NCBI GenBank assembly: GCA_009360885.1
Contig: SPEL01000001.1
Span: forward strand, 124,001-188,000
Source: Sphingobium sp.
GTDB taxonomy: Bacteria > Pseudomonadota > Alphaproteobacteria > Sphingomonadales > Sphingomonadaceae
Reading direction: 5' to 3'
DNA length: 64,000 bases
This document shows positions 34,630 to 43,634 of the stretch, one piece after another (within the stretch, counting starts at the first letter, position 1; each line of letters starts with the position of its first letter). Made by a program: the position numbers and the translations under genes. The notes beneath the pieces are model-generated. The model was not told where the DNA came from. It ran no database searches and was given only the letters and a program-made list of their open reading frames with translations.

Positions 34630-35745
34630 ATGAAGTCAATCATCCCGGCGGCTATTGCCGATCAGTCATGGTCTGCCATATGGTTTTTATGCGCGCTGGC
34701 GGGCATTGGTATTGCCGCACTTTATTCCGTTGCAGGTGGGGCGCCAACACCCTGGGCAGCGGCCCATGCCGTGCGTTTTACCATGTTTCTCGTGCTAGCG
34801 CTGGTGATGTCTTATATTCGGCCGGAAACCTATAAAGCATTGATGTTCCCGGCATTGGGCGGCAGCGCCCTTCTGTTAATTCTGGTGTTACTGATTGGTA
34901 CTATCGGGGGTGGCGCTAGAAGCTGGCTGAACCTCGGTTTTATGCAGGTGCAGCCATCAGAATTTGCGAAAATTGCCTTGTTGGGTGTGCTGGCGCGTTA
35001 TTATGAATTGCTGCCGCCCGGTGAAGTCAGGACGTTTCGTGCGCTTATCCCGCCGGTGCTGATTACGATGGTTCCTTTCATGCTGATCGTTATTCAGCCT
35101 GACCTTGGCACGGCTATGCTGCTCTTATTGTCAGTGGTCATTTTGTGCTTCATGGCCGGATTGCCCCTATGGTGGTTCATAGGCAGCGGCATGGCGGTGA
35201 TGATATTCATCCCGATAGCCTATAATTTTCTGATGATGCCGCATCAGCAAAAGCGGGTGACGATTTTCTTGAACCCGCAGGATGATCCGTTGGGGGCGGG
35301 TTATCATATATCCCAGTCCTTCATTGCTATTGGTTCCGGAGGAATTTGGGGTAAGGGCTATTTGCAGGGGACGCAGAGCCATCTCGATTACTTGCCGGAG
35401 CAGCATACGGATTTCATCTTTCCGGCCATAGCTGAGGAGTGGGGGCTTTTCGGGGCTTTCCTCATTATATTATTATTTGGTCTGTTGTTGCGCTGGGGGA
35501 TGGGGGTGGCCCAAAATGCCCGTAGTCGTTTCGAGCAGCTTTTCGCAGCGGGGCTGACATGCAGCCTGTTTCTTTACATTTCCATCAACCTGATGATGGT
35601 GACGGGGCTGGCACCTGTGGTCGGAATTCCCCTTCCTTTAGTGTCTTATGGCGGATCGGCTATGCTGGCGACCATGTTATGCGTTGGTATTTTAATGAGC
35701 ATTGATCGCAATAATCGCAGGGCGAGGCACCGGTCAGACTTCTGA
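34630..35745 (+). CDS. rodA: Peptidoglycan glycosyltransferase RodA
   Basis: SEDS-family polymerase that elongates the cell wall with a class B PBP. 371 residues from ATG 34630; a GTG at 34591 would add 13 unconserved residues. About ten membrane helices. Conserved: GGARSWLNLGFMQVQPSEFAK, IQPDLGTAMLL, EQHTDFIFPAIAEEWG and PLVSYGGSAM. Unusually there is no mrdA/PBP2 or mreBCD next to it. The 170 bp before it hold nothing recognisable. Confidence 0.94.
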   Translation: MKSIIPAAIADQSWSAIWFLCALAGIGIAALYSVAGGAPTPWAAAHAVRFTMFLVLALVMSYIRPETYKALMFPALGGSALLLILVLLIGTIGGGARSWLNLGFMQVQPSEFAKIALLGVLARYYELLPPGEVRTFRALIPPVLITMVPFMLIVIQPDLGTAMLLLLSVVILCFMAGLPLWWFIGSGMAVMIFIPIAYNFLMMPHQQKRVTIFLNPQDDPLGAGYHISQSFIAIGSGGIWGKGYLQGTQSHLDYLPEQHTDFIFPAIAEEWGLFGAFLIILLFGLLLRWGMGVAQNARSRFEQLFAAGLTCSLFLYISINLMMVTGLAPVVGIPLPLVSYGGSAMLATMLCVGILMSIDRNNRRARHRSDF

Positions 35746-35845
35746 TGTGTACGTCCTCTGCTTATCTTAGCACAGGACCGGTAAAAAATTCATTTAATAA
35801 CAATTGGTTATATGTTTCCTTCCATGCCGTATCCGCATATATTTC

Positions 35846-35864
35846 AATAATGATATTGATTCTC
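35846..35864. promoter_or_regulatory. Fur box upstream of the first TonB receptor
   Basis: AATAATGATATTGATTCTC matches the 19-base Fur consensus at 15 of 19 positions. It lies about 65 bp before the receptor start. Confidence 0.7.
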
Positions 35865-35928
35865 ATAGTTAATAACATTAGTGGCCCCCTGTGAATTGTA
35901 ATGCGAGGCATTCTTAAAGGGGATGAAT

Positions 35929-37998
35929 ATGCAAAAGAAACAGGGGGCGCATCGCGCCATATTAATGGGTTGCGGTGCGATAATGGCACTGGCTGGTGCT
36001 GCGCCAGCATGGGCCAATGACGCGGATAGTGCTGATGCCGCAGCAGAAGAGCAGCGCCGGAATGAAATTGTTGTGACAGCAACTGCCACGGGTGTAGACC
36101 TTTATGACGCGCCTGCGTCAATCAGCGTGATTACGCGCGAAGAAATTGAGCGCCAGCCTGTGCAAAGTCTGGCAGAATTGCTGGGCCGCCTTCCGGGTGT
36201 AACAGGTGGGATCAGCCCGACTGGTGCTATGTCAAAAATCACCATCCGTGGCCTTCCTGATAACTATACGTTGATGCTGGTTGATGGCCGTCGCATCGGC
36301 AATTCCCGCGATATCAGCTATCGTCCAGATCTTGGCCGTCAGGACCTGAACTGGATTTCGCCGGATATGATAGAGCGTATCGAAGTGGTACGCGGTCCAA
36401 TGTCGTCCCTTTATGGTTCTGATGCGATGGGTGGGGTTATTAACATCATCACTCGTCCGGTTGCGCCCAGTTGGCGCGGTTCTTTCAACGGAAGCATTAC
36501 CCTGCCGGAAAACTCTGAGCGCGGTGAAACATATCAGGCTGGTGTCAATATGACCGGGCCGATCACAAAAACCTTGGGGCTGCGCATCGGCGGTACTTAT
36601 TCGCGTACCAATGCGGATGAGGTGCTGCTTAGCAATAATAATGGTGCTGCGGGTACAGTCAGCAAAAATGTAAATGCTGTTCTGACATGGCGTGCGGCTG
36701 AAGGGCATATCTTCTCGGCCGAAGGTAGCTATGGTCTCGAAGATCCGCTCAATCCTTCATTTAGGAACGCTGCTGGTAATATACAGGGAGCTTTTGGTTC
36801 CAAGACTAAGCGCACGAGTCTTCGTGCCAGTTATGAAGGTAAGTGGGGTAGTGATATTAACTCACGCCTTGATGTTTATCATAACGCCTTCAATAATGAT
36901 GATATGACTGGCAATAATGAAGCTAAATTCAACGAAACCATTGTTGATGGTCTAGTGAATTTTTCTGCTAATGTTCTAACTGAACATAAAATTGCTGTTG
37001 GTGGTCAATATCGTAAAGAAGAACTGACGAATACGGATACTATTGGCACTGTTCCGGTGGATTATAGCGGTAATGTTGTAAGTGGAGCGACGCTTTCTGG
37101 CCATACATGGGCATTATTTGCCGAAGATCAGATTGTGCTTGTTGATGGGCTGAATCTGACCGTTGGCGGGCGTCTGGATAGCCATCATCGCTATGGTGAG
37201 CATTTCAGCCCACGTGGCTACCTAGTCTGGCACCCAATTGATGGCCTGACCCTGCGTGGCGGTGTCTCCAAGGGCTTCCGTGCGCCGTCGCTCAAGGAAA
37301 ACAGCGCGGGCGCTGCGACTAATTCAGGTGGTAATGGATGTACCAGCCTGCGTGGCGGGGCGTTCAGAGATAATAACGGCAACCCTTATACGACCGGTGC
37401 TTGCTGGATGGCGGGCAACCCCGATTTGAAGCCGGAAGAAAGCACCAATTATGAAGCTGGTGTTAGCTATGAGAACAAGATATTTGATTTCAGCGCGACC
37501 TATTTCCACACCAACTTCAAGAATAAAATCCAATATGCGCCGCTTGGATGGTTTGAAGGGCGCTGGTGGACCAAGAATGAAAATGTCCAGCGTGCTCGTA
37601 CAAAGGGACTGGAACTGACTGGTTCTGTGCGGATCATACCGGAAGTGAAAATCCGGGCAAATGCGACATATATGATTCAGGCGAAAAATCTGGATACGGG
37701 CGCTAATTTGATTACCACGCCGAAATGGTCGGCATTTGGTGCTATTGATGTTCAGCCTATTGAACGCCTTACGCTGAATATGACGGCACGTTACACGGGT
37801 AAGCAACTGGGTGGTGGATCTACTATCGAGAATGCCAATACGATCTTTGATTTAAATGGTGCCTTCGAAGTGGCTGAACCGCTGACGGTTCGGGCTGGCG
37901 TGATGAATCTGTTTAAGAAGGAAATCACGGGTAGCACCGGATCGGGCTATTATTCGCCTCTGCGTCGCTTCTTCATTGGTATTACCGCACGTTTCTAA
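35929..37998 (+). CDS. TonB-dependent outer-membrane receptor, FepA/CirA-like
   Basis: Outer-membrane ferric-siderophore-type receptor. ATG 35929 (AAAGGGG at proper distance) gives 689 residues; 35923 is possible. Signal peptide ending about ALAGAAPAWA, TonB-box-like EIVVTATA, plug domain (SISVITREEIERQPVQSLAELL, then IERIEVVRGPMSSLYGSDAMGGVINIIT), then a 22-strand barrel ending in aromatic Phe (FFIGITARF). Plug features are those of catecholate receptors; the ligand is unproven. The stretch looks more AT-rich than its neighbours. A Fur box lies upstream. Confidence 0.9.
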   Translation: MQKKQGAHRAILMGCGAIMALAGAAPAWANDADSADAAAEEQRRNEIVVTATATGVDLYDAPASISVITREEIERQPVQSLAELLGRLPGVTGGISPTGAMSKITIRGLPDNYTLMLVDGRRIGNSRDISYRPDLGRQDLNWISPDMIERIEVVRGPMSSLYGSDAMGGVINIITRPVAPSWRGSFNGSITLPENSERGETYQAGVNMTGPITKTLGLRIGGTYSRTNADEVLLSNNNGAAGTVSKNVNAVLTWRAAEGHIFSAEGSYGLEDPLNPSFRNAAGNIQGAFGSKTKRTSLRASYEGKWGSDINSRLDVYHNAFNNDDMTGNNEAKFNETIVDGLVNFSANVLTEHKIAVGGQYRKEELTNTDTIGTVPVDYSGNVVSGATLSGHTWALFAEDQIVLVDGLNLTVGGRLDSHHRYGEHFSPRGYLVWHPIDGLTLRGGVSKGFRAPSLKENSAGAATNSGGNGCTSLRGGAFRDNNGNPYTTGACWMAGNPDLKPEESTNYEAGVSYENKIFDFSATYFHTNFKNKIQYAPLGWFEGRWWTKNENVQRARTKGLELTGSVRIIPEVKIRANATYMIQAKNLDTGANLITTPKWSAFGAIDVQPIERLTLNMTARYTGKQLGGGSTIENANTIFDLNGAFEVAEPLTVRAGVMNLFKKEITGSTGSGYYSPLRRFFIGITARF

Positions 37999-38133
37999 TC
38001 GCGGAATGATTCCATAATGAATGATGGGGGAGGGGGAGCATGGCTTCACCCTCTTCTTTTTGATTTCTTCTCAGATACATGGCTGAACATTTCCTATGAA
38101 CGTAACTGATGGGCCATGCCCACTGCGGTGATA

Positions 38134-38149
38134 GTATCATGAATGATAC
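38134..38149. promoter_or_regulatory. Perfect inverted repeat in the region before the second TonB receptor
   Basis: GTATCAT-GA-ATGATAC, seven-base perfect arms, about 100 bp before the receptor start and upstream of both Fur boxes. It could be a second regulator's site or a diverged Fur site. Confidence 0.35.
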
Positions 38150-38177
38150 AGTCCATGGTGATTTTCCTGAAAATATC

Positions 38178-38196
38178 GATAATGATAGTGACTCGC
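38178..38196. promoter_or_regulatory. Fur box 1 upstream of the second TonB receptor
   Basis: GATAATGATAGTGACTCGC, with the first ten bases identical to the Fur consensus, 14 of 19 overall. Confidence 0.6.
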
Positions 38197-38219
38197 AAAA
38201 ATATCTGGCGTAGTGGCCT

Positions 38220-38238
38220 GCGACAGAGAATCATTATC
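38220..38238. promoter_or_regulatory. Fur box 2 upstream of the second TonB receptor
   Basis: Ends in AATCATTATC, identical to the right half of the Fur consensus; 14 of 19 overall. It lies 14 bp before ATG 38252, so bound Fur would also cover the ribosome-site region. Confidence 0.65.
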
Positions 38239-38251
38239 AGGGAGTTGCCAT

Positions 38252-40468
38252 ATGCGTTTCAATCCAAAACTGATGGCCGGGGCGGCTATTTGTGGGTTAA
38301 TGCTGCCCATCACCGCTTTTGCGGCTGATGCTGACGAAGATGCGGATAGCGCCCGCCAAGCGCGTAGCGACATCATCGTGATCGGTAAGAGCTATGGCGC
38401 AGAGGTGGGGAAAACCGTTACCCCGCTCAAGGATATTCCCAATACTGTGACAGTCATCGACCGCGGCCAGATTGAGGCGCAGGGCCTTTTCACATTAGAA
38501 GATGTGATGACCGCCACTAACGGTATTACTGTTACAGGCGTGGGTAGCGAAGACCCGTCCTATATGTCGCGTGGTTTTGCTATTAACAATTATCTGATGG
38601 ATGGCGTAGCAGTGACGTCCCCTGCGGTGATGGCAGACATGTTCTTCTATGATCGCATAGAAGTTCTGCGTGGTCCTGCTGGTCTGTTCAGTGGTTCAGG
38701 TAATCCTGCAGGCAGCCTTAATCTGGTTCGAAAACGCCCATTGGATGAACTATCGGTAAAGGCGATGGCTGGCTATGGCAGCTATGAAAATAAGCGCTTT
38801 GAATTGGATGTTTCTACGCCCTTGACCAGCATTGGCGGTGTGCGCGCCGGTGTGATGGTGCAGGATCAGGACCAGTTTTTTGATACCGCGCATCGTAACC
38901 GTCTGGCTGCTTTTGTCACCGGCTCTGTTGAACTGGACACAAAAACGACACTGACCTTTGGCGGCAGCTATGATCGTTACAAACCGGCCATTCAGTCAGG
39001 CTTGCCAGGATTCATTGGTGGGGCAGATGGCAGTAACGGCCAGTTGCTGGATATTTCACGCAGCACCTATTTGGGCGCAGATTGGAACCGATTCCGCTCT
39101 GATGTCTGGTCTGCTTTTGGTGAATTATCACACCGGTTTAATGATGACTGGGCGCTGCGTGCTACCGGGTTGGTGACGAGCACCCGCCGCAAGGATAATT
39201 ACAGCTATATCGGCAGCCAGCCGATCAGCGATGCGAATGAAGGGTGGACCAACCATATCGCCTATGCGTCGGATAACAGCTATTGGGCGCGTTCTGCGGA
39301 TGTTAACCTGATTGGCCGTTTCCAGATGTTCGGTCAGGATCAATCCCTCATTCTGGGTGCAGACTATCAGGCCAATAATGATAAGAGCTATTATACCCGC
39401 CTTTCCAACTATGCGCGTATAAATGTGTATGACCCGGTTTCCCCGGCAGAACCGCCGCTTAACCCCTATGCTTCCTCCCCACCTTATGAAACATGGGATG
39501 GGCGTCTGGTTTCACAGAGCATCGGGGGTAGCCAGACTGATACGAAGCAATTCGGCGCTTACGGGCAGATCAGCCTCAGCCCGCTTGCTGGTTTGACCTT
39601 CGTCGGTGGCGGACGTTTTACCTGGTGGGAAACACAGACGCGGGCGCTGCTGCCTACAGTGGCGGCCTATAGCGGTTATAAGGTCAAGGGGCGCTTCACC
39701 CCTTATGGCGGTGTTGTATGGGACGTTACCAATAGCTGGAACATTTACGGCAGCTATGCAGACAGCTTCACGCCGCAGACTTCAACCCGCCGCCGCCCGG
39801 ATGGGCAGGCGATTAAGCCTTTGGTCGGTGCGCAATATGAGATTGGCAGCAAATTATCGCTGTTCGATGAAAAATTGCTGCTGTCAGTTGCAGGCTATCA
39901 AATTACCCAGTCCAATCGTCTGTATACCAATGATACAGAGCTTGGCCCTGATATTGTGCTGCAAATCGGCAAGGTGCGGTCACGCGGCATAGAGGCTGAA
40001 ATCGGCGGCGAAGTGTTGCCGGGGTGGCGGGTCAATGGCGGTTATAGCTATACCAAGACCAAATATCTGGAAGATAGCAATCCGCTGTTCGAAGGTCTTT
40101 CCTTCGTGCCCATCATCCCCAAGCATTCCATTAAGATGTTCACCAACTATGCCCCGGAAACCGGGCCACTAGCGGGTTTCAGCATTGGTGGCAGCGTGAC
40201 ATGGTTCACGTCTACATTTGGTGGTAATGCCGCAACATACAGGGCAGACAACAGCCTTAACGCGCGTTCCACCATCGTGCGTCAGGATGCCTATATTGTT
40301 GCGGATGCCCGTGCGGGGTATAAGTTTAGCGATCAGCTTTCTTTGTCGGTTAACGTCAACAATCTGTTCGACCGCACTTATTATTCCCGCATTTCGTCGA
40401 CGTCTCGCGGCAATTATTTCGGCAGCCCGCGTACGGTGATGGCAACATTACGGCTTGCCTATCCATGA
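38252..40468 (+). CDS. TonB-dependent siderophore receptor, FhuE/FpvA-like
   Basis: 738 residues from ATG 38252, preceded by GGGAG. Signal peptide (LMAGAAICGLMLPITAFA), TonB-box-like DIIVIGK, plug with IPNTVTVIDRGQIEAQG and YDRIEVLRGPAGLFSGSGNPAG, barrel ending TVMATLRLAYP. The GLFSGSGNPAG style is typical of the hydroxamate/mixed siderophore receptor group. It heads a four-gene operon with overlapping stops and starts (receptor, DUF3649, PepSY, DUF3325). Two Fur boxes precede it. Confidence 0.92.
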   Translation: MRFNPKLMAGAAICGLMLPITAFAADADEDADSARQARSDIIVIGKSYGAEVGKTVTPLKDIPNTVTVIDRGQIEAQGLFTLEDVMTATNGITVTGVGSEDPSYMSRGFAINNYLMDGVAVTSPAVMADMFFYDRIEVLRGPAGLFSGSGNPAGSLNLVRKRPLDELSVKAMAGYGSYENKRFELDVSTPLTSIGGVRAGVMVQDQDQFFDTAHRNRLAAFVTGSVELDTKTTLTFGGSYDRYKPAIQSGLPGFIGGADGSNGQLLDISRSTYLGADWNRFRSDVWSAFGELSHRFNDDWALRATGLVTSTRRKDNYSYIGSQPISDANEGWTNHIAYASDNSYWARSADVNLIGRFQMFGQDQSLILGADYQANNDKSYYTRLSNYARINVYDPVSPAEPPLNPYASSPPYETWDGRLVSQSIGGSQTDTKQFGAYGQISLSPLAGLTFVGGGRFTWWETQTRALLPTVAAYSGYKVKGRFTPYGGVVWDVTNSWNIYGSYADSFTPQTSTRRRPDGQAIKPLVGAQYEIGSKLSLFDEKLLLSVAGYQITQSNRLYTNDTELGPDIVLQIGKVRSRGIEAEIGGEVLPGWRVNGGYSYTKTKYLEDSNPLFEGLSFVPIIPKHSIKMFTNYAPETGPLAGFSIGGSVTWFTSTFGGNAATYRADNSLNARSTIVRQDAYIVADARAGYKFSDQLSLSVNVNNLFDRTYYSRISSTSRGNYFGSPRTVMATLRLAYP

Positions 40469-40773
40469 TGAAAGGGCCGGATATCGGCCATTGGAAACGG
40501 CGGGGAGACATGGTTTTGCGTGTCCTCGCCGCCATTCCATTGGGCTATGGCGTTGGCAGCCTGTGGGCTATGGCGCTTGCGCGGATATTGCCGGGAGACC
40601 GGGCGCAGGCCACCATAGCCGCGACGCTCATTGCCTTTGTGATTTGTGCGGTGGCGGCAATGTGGGCTTTTGCTGCGCGCAGTGGTTGGCGTGCGGTGTG
40701 GAGCCTGCTCCTGCTGGGGGGGATTGCCGGAGCCATTGCGTGGATTTCTATTGAGATGGGTGGACGGATATGA
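40465..40773 (+). CDS. DUF3649 family membrane protein
   Basis: 102 residues, three predicted membrane helices (VLAAIPLGYGVGSLWAMALA, IAATLIAFVICAVAAMWAFA, VWSLLLLGGIAGAIAW). From memory this is the DUF3649 protein usually found between a TonB siderophore receptor and a PepSY protein. Start overlaps the receptor stop (ATGATG), and the stop overlaps the PepSY start (ATGA). Probably an accessory in iron release or reduction; no activity is known. Confidence 0.75.
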   Translation: MMKGPDIGHWKRRGDMVLRVLAAIPLGYGVGSLWAMALARILPGDRAQATIAATLIAFVICAVAAMWAFAARSGWRAVWSLLLLGGIAGAIAWISIEMGGRI

Positions 40774-42401
40774 GCAAAAATTTCCGTCAGTCTCAGGCCT
40801 TTTTGCACACATGGTCTGGCTTGCTGCTGGGATGGTTATTGTTCGCCATTTTCGTGGCGGGCACCATTGCCTTTGCGCGGGAAGGGTTGAACCGCTGGAT
40901 GCGGCCTGAACTCCCCCGTGTGGAAGAACCGATGAAGGTGGTGGCAGGCGCGCAGGCTTTCCTCCAGAAAAAGGCGCCGGACGCCAAAAGCTGGTATATC
41001 AGTGTGCCATCACAGCAGAGCTTTGGTGCGCAGCTTTTCTGGGTGCCGCAGCCCAAAGAGGGGGAAGGTCCGCGTGGTCGCCGTGGCGGTAGGCGTGATA
41101 ATCAGGCGCTCATCGGTGGGGACGGGCAGGTAGTAAACGCACGTGAAACACGGGGCGGCGAGTTTTTCTATCGGTTCCATTTTGATCTCCACTATATGCC
41201 TGTCATCTGGGCACGCTGGCTGGTTGGCTTCGCGACTATGATGATGTTGGTTGCGATATTGTCCGGTGTTGTGACACATAAGAAAATCTTCAAGGATTTC
41301 TTTACCTTGCGCCGGAATAAGGGGCAAAGGTCATGGCTGGATGGGCATAATGCCACGGCTGTGCTGGCGCTGCCTTTTCACCTGATGATTACCTATACCG
41401 GGCTGGTGACGCTGATGGCGATGCTGATGCCATGGGCGGTGGTAGCCAACTATACCGAGCCCAATAAAATTTATGATGTGCTCTTCCCACAGGGGGAGGT
41501 AGCGGAACGCACCGGAGAGGCCGCGCCATTGGTGAACATAGCGCAACTGATGCGGGACGGTGAAAAGCGCCTTGGCGGGCCAATTGGTTCTGTGCAAGTC
41601 AGTGAGCCGGGCGATACAGCGGCGCGCATCACCATGTCACGCGGGGCGGAAACCATGCTGTCAACGCGTACCCCCAGCCTCACTTATGATGGGGTGACGG
41701 GTAAGCTGTTGTGGCAATCCCCTCCGCCGGGCGGCGCGGCGGTGACGGCGGGTGTGATGGTGGGGCTTCACGCTGGACGTTTCGCAGAAGCGGGCCTGCG
41801 CTGGATATATTTTCTATGCGGTGTCGCAGGGTCTTTGATGGTCGGCAGCGGGCTGGTCTTGTGGATTGTAAAACGGCGGGAGAAACTGCCGGACCCCATG
41901 CGGCCCTATTTCGGTTTTCGTCTGGTGGAGAAGCTGAATGTCGCGGTTGTCGGTGGTTTTCCATTGGGCATCGCGGTCATGTTCTGGGCTAATCGCTTGT
42001 TGCCGGTTGAGATGGCAGGGCGGGCGCAATGGGAAATCCATTGTCTGTTCATTGCGTGGGGCGGAGCGTTGGTCGCAGCATTGATACAGCCTGCCCGCCA
42101 GATATGGACAGGTTTGTTTGCCGGGACGGGCGGTCTGCTGCTGGCACTGCCTTTTTATAATATGCTGGCGACCCATAGAGGCTTGCCTGCTTCGATCCTC
42201 GCCGGAGATGGAATGTTCGTTGCGATTGACGCGACATTGCTGGTCAGTGGTATGGCATTCCTATGGGTGGCCGTACGGGTTGCCCGTTACACGCCTCCGG
42301 TGCGGCGGGTAAAAGGACAGCGTAAAGGCACAAAGCCGCAGGGAACGGTGGCCTCGGTTCCCGTGGCTGAAACGCCTGTTCTTGCGGAGGCAGAAGCATG
42401 A
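40770..42401 (+). CDS. PepSY-associated membrane protein (PiuB-like), iron-uptake accessory
   Basis: 543 residues. N-terminal helix with HTWSGLLLGWLLFAIF, further helices (VGFATMMMLVAILSGVVTHK, ALPFHLMITYTGLVTLMAML), a large periplasmic part, and C-terminal helices. His residues in HTWSGL, THKKIF, DGHNAT and FHLMI are candidate heme b ligands. The family is common in siderophore loci, where members act as or are proposed to be inner-membrane or periplasmic ferrisiderophore reductases. This role is inference. The tail after about residue 510 is Lys/Pro/Val-rich. Coupled by ATGA overlaps to both neighbours. Confidence 0.85.
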   Translation: MSKNFRQSQAFLHTWSGLLLGWLLFAIFVAGTIAFAREGLNRWMRPELPRVEEPMKVVAGAQAFLQKKAPDAKSWYISVPSQQSFGAQLFWVPQPKEGEGPRGRRGGRRDNQALIGGDGQVVNARETRGGEFFYRFHFDLHYMPVIWARWLVGFATMMMLVAILSGVVTHKKIFKDFFTLRRNKGQRSWLDGHNATAVLALPFHLMITYTGLVTLMAMLMPWAVVANYTEPNKIYDVLFPQGEVAERTGEAAPLVNIAQLMRDGEKRLGGPIGSVQVSEPGDTAARITMSRGAETMLSTRTPSLTYDGVTGKLLWQSPPPGGAAVTAGVMVGLHAGRFAEAGLRWIYFLCGVAGSLMVGSGLVLWIVKRREKLPDPMRPYFGFRLVEKLNVAVVGGFPLGIAVMFWANRLLPVEMAGRAQWEIHCLFIAWGGALVAALIQPARQIWTGLFAGTGGLLLALPFYNMLATHRGLPASILAGDGMFVAIDATLLVSGMAFLWVAVRVARYTPPVRRVKGQRKGTKPQGTVASVPVAETPVLAEAEA

Positions 42402-42679
42402 TGGCGATAGCTGGTTTCTTCCTGTGCATGCTTGCCTTTGTGCTGTTCGGCCTCACCAATGATGAGCATCATCGGCGCTGGTTGGGACGGCGGCCTGATA
42501 AAGAGCGCAAGCTTCGTCTGAAATATGCGGCGTCTCTTGCGCTGGTGGCGGCATTCTTCGTCACTTGCGCAGGGTTGGGCTGGGTCATGGGGCCTGTGAT
42601 CTGGTCCGGCGAAATCATGCTGGCGGCGGGGCTGATATTTCTGTCCTTTAACTTTGCCCCAGCGAGTAAGAAGGATTAA
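42398..42679 (+). CDS. DUF3325 family small membrane protein
   Basis: 93 residues, about three membrane helices (MMAIAGFFLCMLAFVLFGLT, ALVAAFFVTCAGLGWVMG, LAAGLIFLSFNF). Last gene of the receptor-DUF3649-PepSY operon; DUF3325 is the usual family at this place. Ends 5 bp from the convergent EamA gene, with no terminator visible between them. Confidence 0.7.
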   Translation: MMAIAGFFLCMLAFVLFGLTNDEHHRRWLGRRPDKERKLRLKYAASLALVAAFFVTCAGLGWVMGPVIWSGEIMLAAGLIFLSFNFAPASKKD

Positions 42680-42684
42680 GGACT

Positions 42685-43551
42685 TTATTTCTGGCGGGCG
42701 GTTAATGCACTGCCCGCCGATGCCGCGACGATGCACCCTATCGCAACCCATTGCAGGCCGGTCAGCTTCTCCCCCAGCATGAAAAACCCGGCCAAAGCGG
42801 CGATGGCGGGCGCGGAACTTAAAAGCAGCCCGAAAACCGGGGGCGGTATGCGCCGTAATGCCAGCATTTCCAACGAATAAGGGAGAGCGCTGGAGAAGAT
42901 AGCGACGATGAAGCCCATGAATATTATCGTTCCCGTCATTCGTGAGGGATCAACGGTTGCTATCCCCACGGGTAGGGTGATGCATGAGGCAATTAACAGG
43001 CCCCATGCTACTGCATCCGTGCCCAATGCGCCCGCGATTTTACTCCCATAGACAATGTAAAGCGCCCAACAGACCGCCGCGCCGCAGGCAAAGGCAATGC
43101 CCCATGGGTTAAGCGTTGAATTTGAATATAGCGGCAAAAGCAGCAGAAGCCCTGACACCGCCAAAAACAACCAGAGATAATCCCTTGGTCGTCGGGAACC
43201 TAATAGCACGATCAGTAACGGCCCGGTAATTTCTATGCCGGTTCCGATGCCGATGGGAATACGCTCAAAGGACTGATAAATTAATATATTCATCATGGCC
43301 AGCATCGCGCCATAAACTAGCAATGCTGGCAGCAGCGACAGAGAAAAAGGCCTGCGCCATGGACGAAGCACGACCATTAAAATGACTGCGGATAGCGACA
43401 CGCGAAACATCGTTGCGCCAAATGCGCCAATGGCCGGGAACAAGGTTTTCGCGCAGGCTGCGCCAAAATTCATGAACAGCAGTGACGCCATTACAGCCCC
43501 CGCGCCGATCATGGTGTCCTGTCTTGAAAAGGTGGGAGCGGAAGCGGTCAT
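42685..43551 (-). CDS. EamA-family exporter (RhtA-like)
   Basis: 288 residues from ATG 43551 (14 extra upstream residues possible), ten predicted membrane helices in two EamA repeats. Sequence style (GIEITGPLLIVLLGSRRPRDYLW, FSSALPYSLEMLALRRIPPPVFGLL, GLQWVAIGCIVAASAGSAL) matches the RhtA threonine/homoserine exporter subgroup. Divergent from an Lrp/AsnC regulator, which commonly controls such amino-acid exporters. The substrate is inferred only. Confidence 0.87.
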   Translation of the reverse strand: MTASAPTFSRQDTMIGAGAVMASLLFMNFGAACAKTLFPAIGAFGATMFRVSLSAVILMVVLRPWRRPFSLSLLPALLVYGAMLAMMNILIYQSFERIPIGIGTGIEITGPLLIVLLGSRRPRDYLWLFLAVSGLLLLLPLYSNSTLNPWGIAFACGAAVCWALYIVYGSKIAGALGTDAVAWGLLIASCITLPVGIATVDPSRMTGTIIFMGFIVAIFSSALPYSLEMLALRRIPPPVFGLLLSSAPAIAALAGFFMLGEKLTGLQWVAIGCIVAASAGSALTARQK

Positions 43552-43567
43552 AGCGCCCGCACATATC

Positions 43568-43579
43568 CTTGATTTCAAG
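43568..43579. promoter_or_regulatory. Dyad in the exporter/Lrp intergenic region
   Basis: CTTGA-TT-TCAAG, centred in the 83-bp gap. It is flanked by a longer imperfect dyad CGCACAT/GTGTGCG. Suited to control of the divergent pair by the Lrp-type protein. Confidence 0.35.
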
Positions 43580-43634
43580 AGGCGTGTGCGCAAATATGAT
43601 GCGAGAAATGCAATATTGCTTCAGGAAATAGCCA

